DNA from: an uncultured Eubacteriales bacterium | GTDB taxonomy: Bacteria > Bacillota > Clostridia > Oscillospirales > Acutalibacteraceae | NCBI GenBank assembly: GCA_934615635.1 | Contig: CAKTTT010000036.1 | Coordinates: 1-16,240 of the forward strand | Direction: 5' to 3' | Length of the DNA: 16,240 nucleotides | Shown here: positions 1-7,626 of the stretch, piece by piece | Numbering within the stretch: position 1 is the first letter of the stretch | Layout: each line of letters begins with the position of its first letter | Notes under the pieces: generated by a model | Told to the model about the DNA's origin: nothing | Databases searched by the model: none | What the model saw: the letters and a program-made list of their open reading frames with translations, nothing else | Program-made: the position numbers and the translations under genes

Positions 1-477
1 GAGCAGGGTCAGAAACTGGGCGATCCCCTTCAGCGCGGCCTCGTCCGTTTTAGCGGCGACATGCATCCGCGCCATTTGAACGAAGCGTTCTTTATATCCC
101 GAGTAGATAGCCGCCAGCCGTCTGCGGATATATCCGTCGCCGTCTTTCGCTCTTTTCCATAGATCCACATACATATCCAGCGCCTCGGGATGGCTGTCGC
201 TTCCAAGGGCGTATTCCCTTACCAATCTGTGCAAACGGTCCGCCGGCGTTTTCCCATCTCTGACGGCGGCCTCCATCCTCTCCAGCCAAAGCTCGCCGGC
301 GTATTCCACCGCATCCATGCAAAGCTCCCCTTCCCCCTGAGGATAGAGAGAAACAAGCAACGGAAGCGGCAGCCCTGTCGTTTCCGCTAGAGTCTCCAGT
401 CTCAGGCCGTCTATTCCTCTATCCCTCGCCTCTTGGAAAGCCAGTCTGGCGATCTTTCTTTTTTTGACATCCAGCAT
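1..477 (-). CDS. TetR/AcrR-like transcriptional regulator, C-terminus cut off by window edge
   Basis: The frame opens with ATG at 477 and stays open for 159 codons to the window edge, so the C-terminus is missing. A GAGGAG ribosome binding site lies just upstream and the stop of the hydrolase gene is only 5 bases away, so the two are probably co-transcribed. The first 50 residues fit the TetR DNA-binding domain: KRKIARLAFQEARDRGIDG resembles its first helix, followed by LETLAETTGLPLPLLVSLYP, which resembles the helix-turn-helix and the usual tyrosine after the recognition helix. The rest (about 50-159) is mostly helical and charged, as expected for a ligand-binding/dimerisation domain. TetR proteins usually run 190-220 residues, so only the end should be missing. 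By inference it would sense a product or intermediate of this operon and may control its own operon. The family call rests on motif resemblance only. Confidence 0.72.
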   Translation of the reverse strand, partial: MLDVKKRKIARLAFQEARDRGIDGLRLETLAETTGLPLPLLVSLYPQGEGELCMDAVEYAGELWLERMEAAVRDGKTPADRLHRLVREYALGSDSHPEALDMYVDLWKRAKDGDGYIRRRLAAIYSGYKERFVQMARMHVAAKTDEAALKGIAQFLTLL

Positions 478-482
478 GACGT

Positions 483-1409
483 TTACTCCTCGGTTAACCA
501 TTTTTCGAAGAATTCAACCACCAATTTGTCGTAATCTTCCCCCAGCAGCGCGCGATTGGTCATATGATGCGACCGCTTCACCGACAGCAACCGGCTTTTC
601 TCCGATTGCGACAGCCTGTAAGCCGTCCGCGCGTTTTGTATGGGAATAACCCTGTCCTTTTCCCCATGTATGAACAAAAGCGGAAAACCCTTCAGCCGCT
701 TCAAACGTTTTTTTGTGCGTCTGCTCATATGGAAGAACCCGATGACAAAAAGATAAAGCGCCATAAAGAGAACTCGCGTAAGCCGGTTCGTGATCTTTTT
801 GTTATTCAACACATACAGGAAATAATTTTTCACATACAGCAGCGGCCCGCTGTCCAGTACAACAGCCCTGATCTCCTTTTCCACGCAGGCAGCCTGAATG
901 GCCAGGGTGGCTCCCATGGAAAAACCGATGGCCCCCAGGGGACCGCGGATTCCCCTCTTCTTCAGCAACGCCAGAAACCGCTTCATGTCCTTTTCCAAGG
1001 TATAGCGACTACTTCTCCTGGAACCGCTTTCCCCGTGATTGGGATAATCGAAAGCCACCACTGTAAATCCATGCTCCAGCAGAGAAGCGATATAGGGGAA
1101 AATGGACTGCTTGCTGCCACCTAAATAATGGCAGGCAAGGATGACGCCTTTGGGCGGACCGTTCGGATGATACTGTATGGCCGCCAGCTCCAGTCCGTCG
1201 GCAGAGGAGAAAAAGAAATGCTCCGTCCGAAAGGGGATGTCCTCCACCGGCCAGCCCTTGTTAACCGGCGGATGGCCCAGCTTGTATACCTGCTCCCGAC
1301 TTTGTATAACGCTGCTGAAAAGAGCGGACAACGCCGTCATTATCACCGCCACCAGCAGCATCTGGAGTACGCCGGCCAGAATCATAAGACCGATCATTCC
1401 AAGGAACAT
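483..1409 (-). CDS. Alpha/beta hydrolase with N-terminal membrane anchor
   Basis: A 308-residue protein. Residues 1-32 are strongly hydrophobic and probably form a signal anchor, which would place the hydrolase domain at the membrane, most likely outside the cytoplasm. The domain begins near residue 60. It shows a ACHYLGGSK oxyanion-type turn at 92-100, the nucleophile elbow GFSMG at 162-166 with catalytic Ser164, an acid in HGEKDRVIP (Asp252), and a late histidine in RSHHMTN (His281 or His282). This is a complete Ser-Asp-His set in the right order. The family resembles the Bem46/YqkD-type 'serine aminopeptidase S33' hydrolases, whose substrates are usually unknown. A second hydrophobic stretch near 212-226 lies in the variable lid region. 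The start overlaps the end of the GGDEF-NHL gene by 16 bases, so it belongs to the operon. An esterase or thioesterase role on the pathway product is possible but not shown by the sequence. Confidence 0.85.
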   Translation of the reverse strand: MFLGMIGLMILAGVLQMLLVAVIMTALSALFSSVIQSREQVYKLGHPPVNKGWPVEDIPFRTEHFFFSSADGLELAAIQYHPNGPPKGVILACHYLGGSKQSIFPYIASLLEHGFTVVAFDYPNHGESGSRRSSRYTLEKDMKRFLALLKKRGIRGPLGAIGFSMGATLAIQAACVEKEIRAVVLDSGPLLYVKNYFLYVLNNKKITNRLTRVLFMALYLFVIGFFHMSRRTKKRLKRLKGFPLLFIHGEKDRVIPIQNARTAYRLSQSEKSRLLSVKRSHHMTNRALLGEDYDKLVVEFFEKWLTEE

Positions 1410-2956
1410 GGCGCTCTCCCCAGCTTTACCCTTCGAATCACGTTGTTCCCGTAATCCGCAATCATCAATTCATCGCCATCCACCGTCATACCGGCGGGGA
1501 TGTTCAGGCGGGCTTCTCCTGTCTCTCGCCACGCATCCACAAAGCCCGGCGTCCCGTTTCCCACCAGGGTTCGAATGGTGCCGTCGCAGAGCTCTACCTC
1601 CCGGATACAGTGGTTTCCCGCATCCGCAATCAACAGGGAGCTTCTCCACAGCGCGACCCAGTACGGGCCGTTCAGCCGCGCCGCCCGGGCTGGTCCGCCG
1701 TCGCCAGAATACCCCGGCTCGCCGGTTCCGCAAACCGTCGTTATCACACCCGACGTCAGGTTTACCCGGCGGATGCTGTGATTTCCGTAATCGGCTATAT
1801 ACAGCCATCTCCCATCCCTGGTGACACTCAAGCCATACGGCTTGTTCAGCCGCGCCTGTACGGCCAGCCCGCCGTCGCCCACGTTGCCGTATTCCCCGTT
1901 ACCCGCGACCGTGGTGATGATGCCCCCCCAAGAGATCCGGCGTATGACGTTATTGCCGTAATCATTGGTATACACGTTCCCGGCTCCGTCCACCGTCACA
2001 CCGCCCGGGCGGCTTAACCGGGCGGAAACCGCCTCCTGCCCGTCGCCCGTATAGCCCTCCTGCCCGTCGCCCGCAATGGTGGAGATGCCCTCCTTCTCCA
2101 CCATCCGCAGACAGTGGTTGCCGGTATCGGCTATGTATATACGCCCTGTGGACGGATCAACCGCCACGCCGCTGGGCTTGCACAGCTCCGCCTGAGCGGG
2201 ATCCCCCCCGTCGCCCGTATAGCCCGCCCGTCCGTTACCCGCCAGCGTATATATTTTCCCATCGCGTATATAGCGGATCCGATGATTGGACCTATCCACA
2301 AACAGCAGGCCGTACTGCGGATGCACATCCACCCCATATGGCTCCGCAATAGCGGCCGTAAAGGCGGCGGCTCCTTCCGTGCAGCAGCCGCGCAGGCTGT
2401 ATCCAGCCAACGTATGGCACGCTCCTTGCCGCAATGGCGCAGGGGCCTCGTCCGGCGCACGTTCCACACGGTTTCTCCCCCCTTTTTTCGCCGTCAGCAA
2501 GGCGGTTTCCGCCATTTTCAGCAAAAGGAAGGGGGTGGACAGCTTCCGGGAACAGGAGGCGACTCCGAAGCTCGCCTTAACGGGCACCCTGCTATACCTC
2601 TCCAATCTGATCCATTCCTTCTCCTTCAGGCGCCTCTGATAATGCCGGGCCAGCTCACAGGCGGCTTCCCCGTCAATCCCCTCCGCCAGCAGCAGAAATT
2701 CGTCGCTGCCTCTGTGGGCCGCTCGCAATGCTTTCTCTTCTCCCAGCATTCCACCGATTCTCTCCAGCACCCTCTCGCTTTCCTCGCGGCCGATGCGGCG
2801 GGCGATATTATAGAAAAAATCAAGATCCATCAACATAACGGCCACCGTCTTCCGATTCTCGATGAGAAAACGCAGATAGTCGGTCAATTCCTCACAAGAA
2901 AACAAGCCTGTATGACCATCCCGCTCCAGCCGCATGTCACAACCCCATTCCACCAT
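1394..2956 (-). CDS. Degenerate GGDEF domain fused to a six-repeat NHL beta-propeller
   Basis: A 520-residue two-domain protein. Residues about 15-165 are a GGDEF fold: HTGLFS matches the usual start, MLMDLDFFYNIARRIG the metal-binding strand, RGSDEF (82-87) sits where GGDEF should be, VKASFGVAS follows, and AETALLTAKKGGRNRV closes the domain. The second signature glycine is serine and no RxxD inhibitory site is seen at the usual spacing, so diguanylate cyclase activity is doubtful. Residues about 205-512 hold six NHL repeats with the pattern (Y)IADxGNHxIRRV followed by a TxAGNGxxGYxGDGG loop, enough for a complete six-bladed propeller. There are no obvious membrane segments or signal peptide, so it is probably cytoplasmic. 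A later ATG at 2935 lies right after the SDR stop (TGAcATG) and is an equally good start; the longer form overlaps that gene by 20 bases. The function is unknown; sensing or scaffolding is a guess. Confidence 0.85.
   Translation of the reverse strand: MVEWGCDMRLERDGHTGLFSCEELTDYLRFLIENRKTVAVMLMDLDFFYNIARRIGREESERVLERIGGMLGEEKALRAAHRGSDEFLLLAEGIDGEAACELARHYQRRLKEKEWIRLERYSRVPVKASFGVASCSRKLSTPFLLLKMAETALLTAKKGGRNRVERAPDEAPAPLRQGACHTLAGYSLRGCCTEGAAAFTAAIAEPYGVDVHPQYGLLFVDRSNHRIRYIRDGKIYTLAGNGRAGYTGDGGDPAQAELCKPSGVAVDPSTGRIYIADTGNHCLRMVEKEGISTIAGDGQEGYTGDGQEAVSARLSRPGGVTVDGAGNVYTNDYGNNVIRRISWGGIITTVAGNGEYGNVGDGGLAVQARLNKPYGLSVTRDGRWLYIADYGNHSIRRVNLTSGVITTVCGTGEPGYSGDGGPARAARLNGPYWVALWRSSLLIADAGNHCIREVELCDGTIRTLVGNGTPGFVDAWRETGEARLNIPAGMTVDGDELMIADYGNNVIRRVKLGRAPCSLE
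1421..2344 (-). repeat. Six tandem NHL repeats encoded within the GGDEF-NHL gene
   Basis: Six protein-level repeats of about 50-57 residues. Their cores read VDRSNHRIRYI, IADTGNHCLRMV, NDYGNNVIRRI, IADYGNHSIRRV, IADAGNHCIREV and IADYGNNVIRRV. The linking loops carry GDGG or GDGQ in four of the five spacers. Some DNA similarity persists, for example cccgtcgcccgtatagcc-like stretches near 2037-2060 and 2208-2228. The last spacer (GNGTPGFVDAWRETG) has lost the glycine-rich loop. Confidence 0.8.
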
Positions 2957-3686
2957 CCAGCGCGAGCACCTGACCGGTCAGATAGTCCGGGCTCATTGTT
3001 TCATCCAGCAGAAAACGGACAAGCATGGCCACCTCCTCCGGCAGGCACAACCGCTTTGTCGGCACACCGGACAGCAGCCGTTCCAGATACTCCTCGGACA
3101 GACCCTGCAGCATCTCCGTTTCCACCGGCCCGGGCGCCACCGCATTAACGGCAATCCCATAGGAGGCCGTTTCCTTCGCCAAAGCCTTTGTGAAGCCATG
3201 CAGCCCCGCCTTGGCAGCGGAATAATTTGTCTGCCCGGACAAGCCTTGTATCCCGCTGACCGACCCGATGTTGACGATTCTGCCTCTGCGCGCCTTCAGC
3301 ATGTGGGGGATAACCGCCTTCGTCACATGGAATACACCGGTCAGATTGACGCCGAGAACCTCCTCCCATTCCCTTTCCTCCATATACAGCAGCGTGCGAT
3401 CCATACGAATCCCCGCATTATTCACCAAGCCGTCGATCTTCTGATAATCCCTAACCACGGATTTGATAAAAGCCTTTACCTCCGCGCCGTCGCATACGTT
3501 CACCCTATGTCCTGTCGCGCTGCCACCCAGCGCTACGGCGGCTTTTATCAGTCTTTCCGCGCTTTCCTCATCCTTCCGGAAGGTAAACACCACGTTGGCA
3601 TGGCGCTTTGCCAATTCCATCACCACGGCCCGGCCGACCCCTCTCGAACCGCCGGTAACCACCATGGTTTTTCCTTTTAGGGGCAT
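2937..3686 (-). CDS. SDR-family 3-oxoacyl reductase (FabG-like ketoreductase)
   Basis: A 249-residue protein of normal length for a classical short-chain dehydrogenase/reductase. It has the nucleotide-binding TGGSRGVG loop at 11-18, NNAG at 89-92, Asn114 in GVNLTG, catalytic Ser142 in NIGSVSG, and the YSAAK pair Tyr155/Lys159. PGPVETEM follows, and the C-terminus LALDGGMGL is typical of FabG. Family members reduce 3-oxoacyl-ACP or -CoA thioesters to 3-hydroxyacyl thioesters, usually with NADPH. In this operon it would set up the hydroxyl that the neighbouring crotonase or the HgdAB-like module could act on; that link is inference. It is cytoplasmic. The ATG at 3686 has an AGGAG site upstream, and a 45-base gap separates it from the crotonase gene. 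The exact substrate cannot be read; another SDR activity is possible. Confidence 0.9.
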   Translation of the reverse strand: MPLKGKTMVVTGGSRGVGRAVVMELAKRHANVVFTFRKDEESAERLIKAAVALGGSATGHRVNVCDGAEVKAFIKSVVRDYQKIDGLVNNAGIRMDRTLLYMEEREWEEVLGVNLTGVFHVTKAVIPHMLKARRGRIVNIGSVSGIQGLSGQTNYSAAKAGLHGFTKALAKETASYGIAVNAVAPGPVETEMLQGLSEEYLERLLSGVPTKRLCLPEEVAMLVRFLLDETMSPDYLTGQVLALDGGMGL

Positions 3687-3731
3687 CCTCTCATCACTCC
3701 TTGCTTCAATACAATCCTTCTTTTTGCGCCG

Positions 3732-4460
3732 TCAAGCCGCCGGTTGTCTGCACGCCTCCCGAAGCCGGCGGTACATCTCCCGTGACACAACGATATGCAA
3801 CAGTTTCCAAAATGGAAAGCGAATTCTAACGCTGCTATTCAGTATGCGCTTGGTATATCGCAGCGACAAAGGGGCCCTCACAGCTATTTCCGAAGCAAAG
3901 TAACGCGCCGTGTCCTTCAGCGCGTCTCTATCGACAATGCGATGGAGACAGCCGCACGCCAACGCTTCCTCCGCCCCTATCCGTTCCATAGCCAGACACA
4001 GACGACGGGCGGTGCCCGGACCGGCTGCCGCCGATAGAAGATCCAGTACGCCGTCCGCTGGCAGTCCACCGTATCGGGGATCCGGCATCCAGAACCACAC
4101 GTCTTGGTTGCCCAACCGAAAATCGCAGGCCATAGCGATGGATACCGCCGAGCCGATTACTCCCCCGTTGAGCTGCGCAATGAAAACCATTTGGGAATTC
4201 CTGATGGTGCGGACAATTCTATAAACAAGAATCTCCGCCTGTATGATTCGGCAGGCCGTCGACCACCGTCCAGGACAAAGCATCGCTTTCAAATCCAATC
4301 CGGAGGAAAAGACAGCGGTCCGGCTGCTGGATATAATTACCGCCCGGGAATCCGACCGTCTTTCAATCTCCTTCAACCGCTTCAAAATCCGTCGAAGATG
4401 GGGGATGTCCAACGAATTGGCCGGCGGGTTATCCAGCACGATCCTTTCCACGCCTTTCAC
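3732..4460 (-). CDS. Enoyl-CoA hydratase/isomerase (crotonase) family protein
   Basis: A 242-residue protein, slightly short for the crotonase superfamily (about 255-265). The start is GTG at 4460, about 10 bases after AGGAGG, which itself overlaps the TAG stop of the upstream HgdB-like gene. Crotonase landmarks occur in order: NPPANSLD (11-18), the first oxyanion-hole segment FSSGLDL (51-57), the second at LNGGVIGSAVSIAMACDF (97-114), then PDPRYGGLPADG (126-137). The Glu of GGGCEL (Glu144 in rat hydratase) aligns with Ser107, and the second acid (Glu164) aligns with Asp127. A standard two-Glu hydration mechanism is therefore unlikely. Isomerisation, decarboxylation, thioester hydrolysis or hydratase chemistry with altered residues remain possible. 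Substrates are acyl-CoA or acyl-ACP thioesters in the cytoplasm. The neighbours suggest joint action with the SDR and the dehydratase module. Confidence 0.82.
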   Translation of the reverse strand: MKGVERIVLDNPPANSLDIPHLRRILKRLKEIERRSDSRAVIISSSRTAVFSSGLDLKAMLCPGRWSTACRIIQAEILVYRIVRTIRNSQMVFIAQLNGGVIGSAVSIAMACDFRLGNQDVWFWMPDPRYGGLPADGVLDLLSAAAGPGTARRLCLAMERIGAEEALACGCLHRIVDRDALKDTARYFASEIAVRAPLSLRYTKRILNSSVRIRFPFWKLLHIVVSREMYRRLREACRQPAA

Positions 4461-4474
4461 GCCTTTCGCACCTC

Positions 4475-5662
4475 CTAATCCCTCCTCATCCGAAAACCGG
4501 TCGCCATAGACTGACGCAGACCGTCCTCCAATAAGCCAGCCAGCTTCTCTCTTTGCCCCTCCCTCCGCCGCACCACGTCACAGGCGGCTGTGCGGAAAGC
4601 GATCCTTTTTTTCTCGAAACCCGACCGCAGAGCCGCAACGGCCGGCGGCAGAAAGGAACAATTCTCCTGCAGTAAATCGATCCCCATCCGGACATGCAGC
4701 TTCTCCGCGATATCCAGCAGCCGCCGACGCCTGCTGTCCGGTCGATAAAACAGCGAACCCTTCAGCCGGTCCTCCAAATGCGCGTAAAAAACAGACGCGA
4801 CGTAACGGCCGGGAGACAGCTCCGGAGAGGGGCAATTCGGATGATCGAACATCCACATTTCCTCCCATACAAAACGGATCGGCAGCCGGTTCTCCAGCCA
4901 TTCCAGAATATGGTTATCATACAACGGAATCAGCCCCATCCAGATGATGCGGTGTTTGCCGGAGGGTCTCCATGTCGCCGCCCTTTGCCGGAGACAGGCG
5001 TAATAGCCCTCCAGAACATCCACCGCTGTCTGGCCGCCGAAATCGTTCTCCACTGTAAACAGCGCCAGCATATCCGTGCTGTCCGCTATACCGGGATATC
5101 GCATACGCATTTCATCGATTTTCCGCTTGTATTCGTTGGCCCGATTGAATAGGCGGGATACCTCGCTTTCAGAACGGCTTCTTTCATAGTGGGAATGCAG
5201 GAAATCCACCGCCCGCTGTAAATCCTGCCGCATATTTTCCCGGGTAATCCTGACCAGCGGAATCTGATATGTCTCCTGCAGATATTCCATCAGCCTCACT
5301 GCATCGGGGCAGGGAAACTCCATAGCCAATAAGCAGCGGGGCTTGGGCAGGATTTTCCTTTCCACCAGCGAGGCGAAGGCGCTCTGATAAGAGCAGATGG
5401 TCTCCGGCAAGGCATCGCTGGATTCGGTATATAGGCCGGTGGACACCGTCAGTCCCACGATCCTCTCGATATATAGAGCCTCTATATCGAAAAGCTGCAG
5501 CAGCTCCGGCGGAAAATAATAGGTACACAACAGATACGGCGCCCCCTCCTGAATCCGGCGCAACGTCTTCAACTGGCTGCCGATATACTGCGCCAGATAG
5601 GGTTTATGGCTGTTCTCCAGCATCCGGGCCGACAGCTCCAAACGATGTATCAAGTTTTCCAT
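4475..5662 (-). CDS. Divergent HgdB/BcrB-like 2-hydroxyacyl-CoA dehydratase family subunit
   Basis: A 395-residue protein with the layout of the HgdA/HgdB/BcrB/BcrC family, whose members bind a [4Fe-4S] cluster through three cysteines and take electrons from an HgdC-type ATPase. Candidate ligands are Cys90 in TICSYQSAF, Cys118 in EFPCPD, and Cys335 in LLQENCSF at the place of the usual GCR motif. The tail CDVVRRREGQREKLAGLLE matches the family ending in which a D..GQ..R.E.F.E pattern occurs. It is clearly more diverged than the other HgdA-like protein of this operon. The ATG at 5662 gives a 59-base overlap with the activator gene. An internal ATG at 5623 would cut this to 20 bases but has no better binding site. 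It is probably one subunit of an ATP-driven dehydratase or reductase complex; the partner pairing and substrate are unknown. Confidence 0.72.
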   Translation of the reverse strand: MENLIHRLELSARMLENSHKPYLAQYIGSQLKTLRRIQEGAPYLLCTYYFPPELLQLFDIEALYIERIVGLTVSTGLYTESSDALPETICSYQSAFASLVERKILPKPRCLLAMEFPCPDAVRLMEYLQETYQIPLVRITRENMRQDLQRAVDFLHSHYERSRSESEVSRLFNRANEYKRKIDEMRMRYPGIADSTDMLALFTVENDFGGQTAVDVLEGYYACLRQRAATWRPSGKHRIIWMGLIPLYDNHILEWLENRLPIRFVWEEMWMFDHPNCPSPELSPGRYVASVFYAHLEDRLKGSLFYRPDSRRRRLLDIAEKLHVRMGIDLLQENCSFLPPAVAALRSGFEKKRIAFRTAACDVVRRREGQREKLAGLLEDGLRQSMATGFRMRRD

Positions 5663-6428
5663 ATTGTTTATACCATCCTATCAGTGCGGCGCCCAAAGCA
5701 CCGGTTATTTGTGGTTCCTCCGGCACCTGCAGGCCGGGAAAATATTTTTCCATCCGGCGGCGAATCCCCATACTTTTCGCCACGCCACCCGTCAGCGCCA
5801 CCCGCCTTCCCCTTCCTAGAGTCAGCGCCATGCCCGTGATACGGCTGACCACCGCATCATATAAGCCGGCCGCCAGCTTCTCCGCTCCTATGCCTTTAGC
5901 AATACCGGATATCACCTCCGACTCGGCAAAAACCGTACAGGTGCTGCTGATCCGATAGGGTGCCGCCGCCTGGAGACCGCAGCGGGAGAAGGTCTCTATA
6001 TCCATTTGGAAAACGCCGGCCATCACCTCCAGGAATCGTCCTGTACCGGCGGCACAGCGATCGTTCATGACAAAGTCCTCCACCCCTCCGTCGTGGGATA
6101 GACGGATCGCTTTACTGTCCTGTCCTCCGATATCGATAACGGTATCTGCTTTCGGAAAAAAATAATGTACTCCTTTTGCATGGCAGGTGATCTCCGTATA
6201 CGTGTACTGAACGCCGGGTATATTTCGCCGTCCGTAACCCGTCCCAACAATAAGGTCCTCACCAGCATCAAGGCAGCCTGTCTCACGACGAATCTCCTTC
6301 ATCATCTCTTTTACGACGTCTCCATGTCGGCAGCCGCTGCCTCCTATCCGATATCCCCGTATGGTTTTCTTCTCATCGAGAAGGACTATATTGGTGGACA
6401 CCGAACCGATATCGATTCCCCAGATCAT
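5604..6428 (-). CDS. HgdC/BcrA-type ATP-dependent activator (BadF/BadG/BcrA/BcrD ATPase family)
   Basis: A 274-residue iron-sulfur ATPase of the ASKHA fold. It hydrolyses ATP to push one low-potential electron from ferredoxin or flavodoxin into a 2-hydroxyacyl-CoA dehydratase or acyl-CoA reductase component. Visible motifs are the phosphate-1 loop GIDIGSVSTNIV, DIGGQDSKAIRL, NDRCAAGTGRFLE and SSTCTVFAESEVIS. The cysteines of the last two (Cys125 and Cys164 from the chosen start) match the pair that holds the [4Fe-4S] cluster bridging an HgdC homodimer. ALTGGVAKSMG and ITGALGAAL close the fold. I take ATG at 6428 as the start because GGAGG sits 6 bases upstream; the frame could begin at TTG 6443 but that would place the start before the binding site. 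Only one such gene is seen, so a homodimer as in HgdC is likelier than the BcrA/BcrD heterodimer. Confidence 0.93.
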   Translation of the reverse strand: MIWGIDIGSVSTNIVLLDEKKTIRGYRIGGSGCRHGDVVKEMMKEIRRETGCLDAGEDLIVGTGYGRRNIPGVQYTYTEITCHAKGVHYFFPKADTVIDIGGQDSKAIRLSHDGGVEDFVMNDRCAAGTGRFLEVMAGVFQMDIETFSRCGLQAAAPYRISSTCTVFAESEVISGIAKGIGAEKLAAGLYDAVVSRITGMALTLGRGRRVALTGGVAKSMGIRRRMEKYFPGLQVPEEPQITGALGAALIGWYKQYGKLDTSFGAVGPDAGEQP

Positions 6429-6434
6429 CTGTTT

Positions 6435-6439
6435 CCTCC
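6435..6439 (-). promoter_or_regulatory. Ribosome binding site deciding the activator start
   Basis: CCTCC on the plus strand reads GGAGG on the coding strand, six bases before ATG 6428. It lies inside the reading frame if TTG 6443 is used, so it argues for ATG 6428. Confidence 0.8.
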
Positions 6440-6458
6440 ACAATCATCGGATTTCTTC

Positions 6459-7625
6459 CTACCGGATAAATTCCATGCTTTCCCGAAAAGCTTCCATCCG
6501 AAGCTTCACCTGCTCGGACGACATGCCGCCCGGGTCAATGCAATCGCCGGGCAGCTCCAGATAAGGCAGCCTCCTTTTCTCCGCCGCCCGCCGAAGCTCC
6601 CAGGAAGCGCCGGGTATCGCGCGGCAGCCCTGGTGCATCCATATAACTACGCCGTCGATCTGGTATTCCTCCAGCAACCGATCATATAAAACCATGCGCT
6701 CATCGCTGCTCCACAGGAAAAAATGGGAGAGAATCTTCTTCGACAAGCCCACGAGGGGAGCGTCCTTCTTCAGCGTCGGCCAATATATGTAACTGGTAAT
6801 GTCAAAGGCGATCACACACCCCAGCGTCTGCTCAAAATATCGCATCAGCTCCCCTGCATGAAGCGGCGCGAAATGGAACCACAGGATTCTGCGCGGCGGC
6901 TTCTCCGTCCGTATCCAGGGGCCCGATCTCATACTGCGTTCCTTCAGTTGCCGAAAATATGCTTCCGCCGCTTCCGCCCCCCGTGGCGATCCCATCAGAA
7001 AGGAAATCCCGAAAAGATTTCGCAACGCCTGATTTCCCCAAAACAGGCACCGGCCCTTCCTCATCTCGTTTGCCGCCTGCATCCAATTGCGGCTTTGGTC
7101 GGCATATTCCGCCGCTCTCCTCAAGGCCCCCGGATCGATAGAGCGGCCCGTGTGTTTCTCAAGGAATTCCATCAGACGGCAAAGCTGTCCCGCCATCGCC
7201 CCCACCGCTTCCGGCGACTGCTGTTGATAGGGTACCTCCAGCAAAAAAATCTTTGTATGAAACCGCTGCTGAAAATAACGCAGCAGGCCGCTGCCTCCAT
7301 CGCAAATATGAGAGGAAAAAACCGCAAGGCGGGGCGGCGGCAGCTCACCGCGTTCCAGCGCGCCGATCACCGCCCGGTGATAAGAGCACAGCCCGCCGCG
7401 AATTCCCCGCTGCTCCGCCCCCCGGATGAGCTCTTCGGCCAGATGCAGGGAGGATATCCATCCCGCCGTCATCTCTGCGTGTAGGGGGATCAGACCACAG
7501 GCGTAAAACAATTCCGTGGGCATAACCATATTGGTCCACACCACATTTTCCGGTTCGTCCCACACCAGGCGGGAATACAGATTTCTCTGATATTGCACCA
7601 GAATTTTAGCGGCTTCCAACTCCAT
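6459..7625 (-). CDS. HgdA/BcrB-like 2-hydroxyacyl-CoA dehydratase family subunit
   Basis: A 388-residue protein with the classical family motifs. It shows MVMPTELFYACGLIPLH near the N-terminus, LCSYHRAVIG (Cys80), SSHICDGGSG (Cys108), and the C-terminal block DGVVIWMHQGCRAIPG (Cys334) followed by LPYLELPGDCID and VKLRMEAFRESM. These three cysteines are the expected ligands of the [4Fe-4S] cluster in HgdA/HgdB and BcrB/BcrC. It should receive electrons from the activator encoded immediately downstream (30-base gap). ATG 7625 follows the upstream stop as TGAgATG and gives a compact N-terminus. GTG 7721, with GGAGGAG 7 bases upstream, would add 32 charged residues but overlap the neighbour by 95 bases. 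Family reactions are radical dehydration of (R)-2-hydroxyacyl-CoA or Birch-like reduction of an aryl-CoA; the substrate here is unknown. It is cytoplasmic and oxygen-sensitive by family knowledge. Confidence 0.85.
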   Translation of the reverse strand: MELEAAKILVQYQRNLYSRLVWDEPENVVWTNMVMPTELFYACGLIPLHAEMTAGWISSLHLAEELIRGAEQRGIRGGLCSYHRAVIGALERGELPPPRLAVFSSHICDGGSGLLRYFQQRFHTKIFLLEVPYQQQSPEAVGAMAGQLCRLMEFLEKHTGRSIDPGALRRAAEYADQSRNWMQAANEMRKGRCLFWGNQALRNLFGISFLMGSPRGAEAAEAYFRQLKERSMRSGPWIRTEKPPRRILWFHFAPLHAGELMRYFEQTLGCVIAFDITSYIYWPTLKKDAPLVGLSKKILSHFFLWSSDERMVLYDRLLEEYQIDGVVIWMHQGCRAIPGASWELRRAAEKRRLPYLELPGDCIDPGGMSSEQVKLRMEAFRESMEFIR

Positions 7626-7626
7626 C

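Noticed and set aside
2037..2228. Repeated cccgtcgcccgtatagcc-like motifs as a CRISPR or non-coding repeat array
   Set aside because: They are codons for the GYTGDG loops of the NHL repeats, spaced by the protein repeat length and not by uniform spacers.
2114..3148. A 344-codon plus-strand open frame
   Set aside because: It runs antisense across the GGDEF-NHL gene and into the SDR gene, both with clear domain motifs; its translation is compositionally odd (His, Gln, Arg, Pro-rich).
3732..4460. Assignment of the crotonase as a polyketide beta-branching enzyme
   Set aside because: No HMG-synthase-like, donor carrier protein or decarboxylating ketosynthase gene is in the window, and the sequence alone does not place it in ECH1 or ECH2.
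6723..7484. A 253-codon plus-strand open frame
   Set aside because: It is antisense to the HgdA-like gene and has no family motif.
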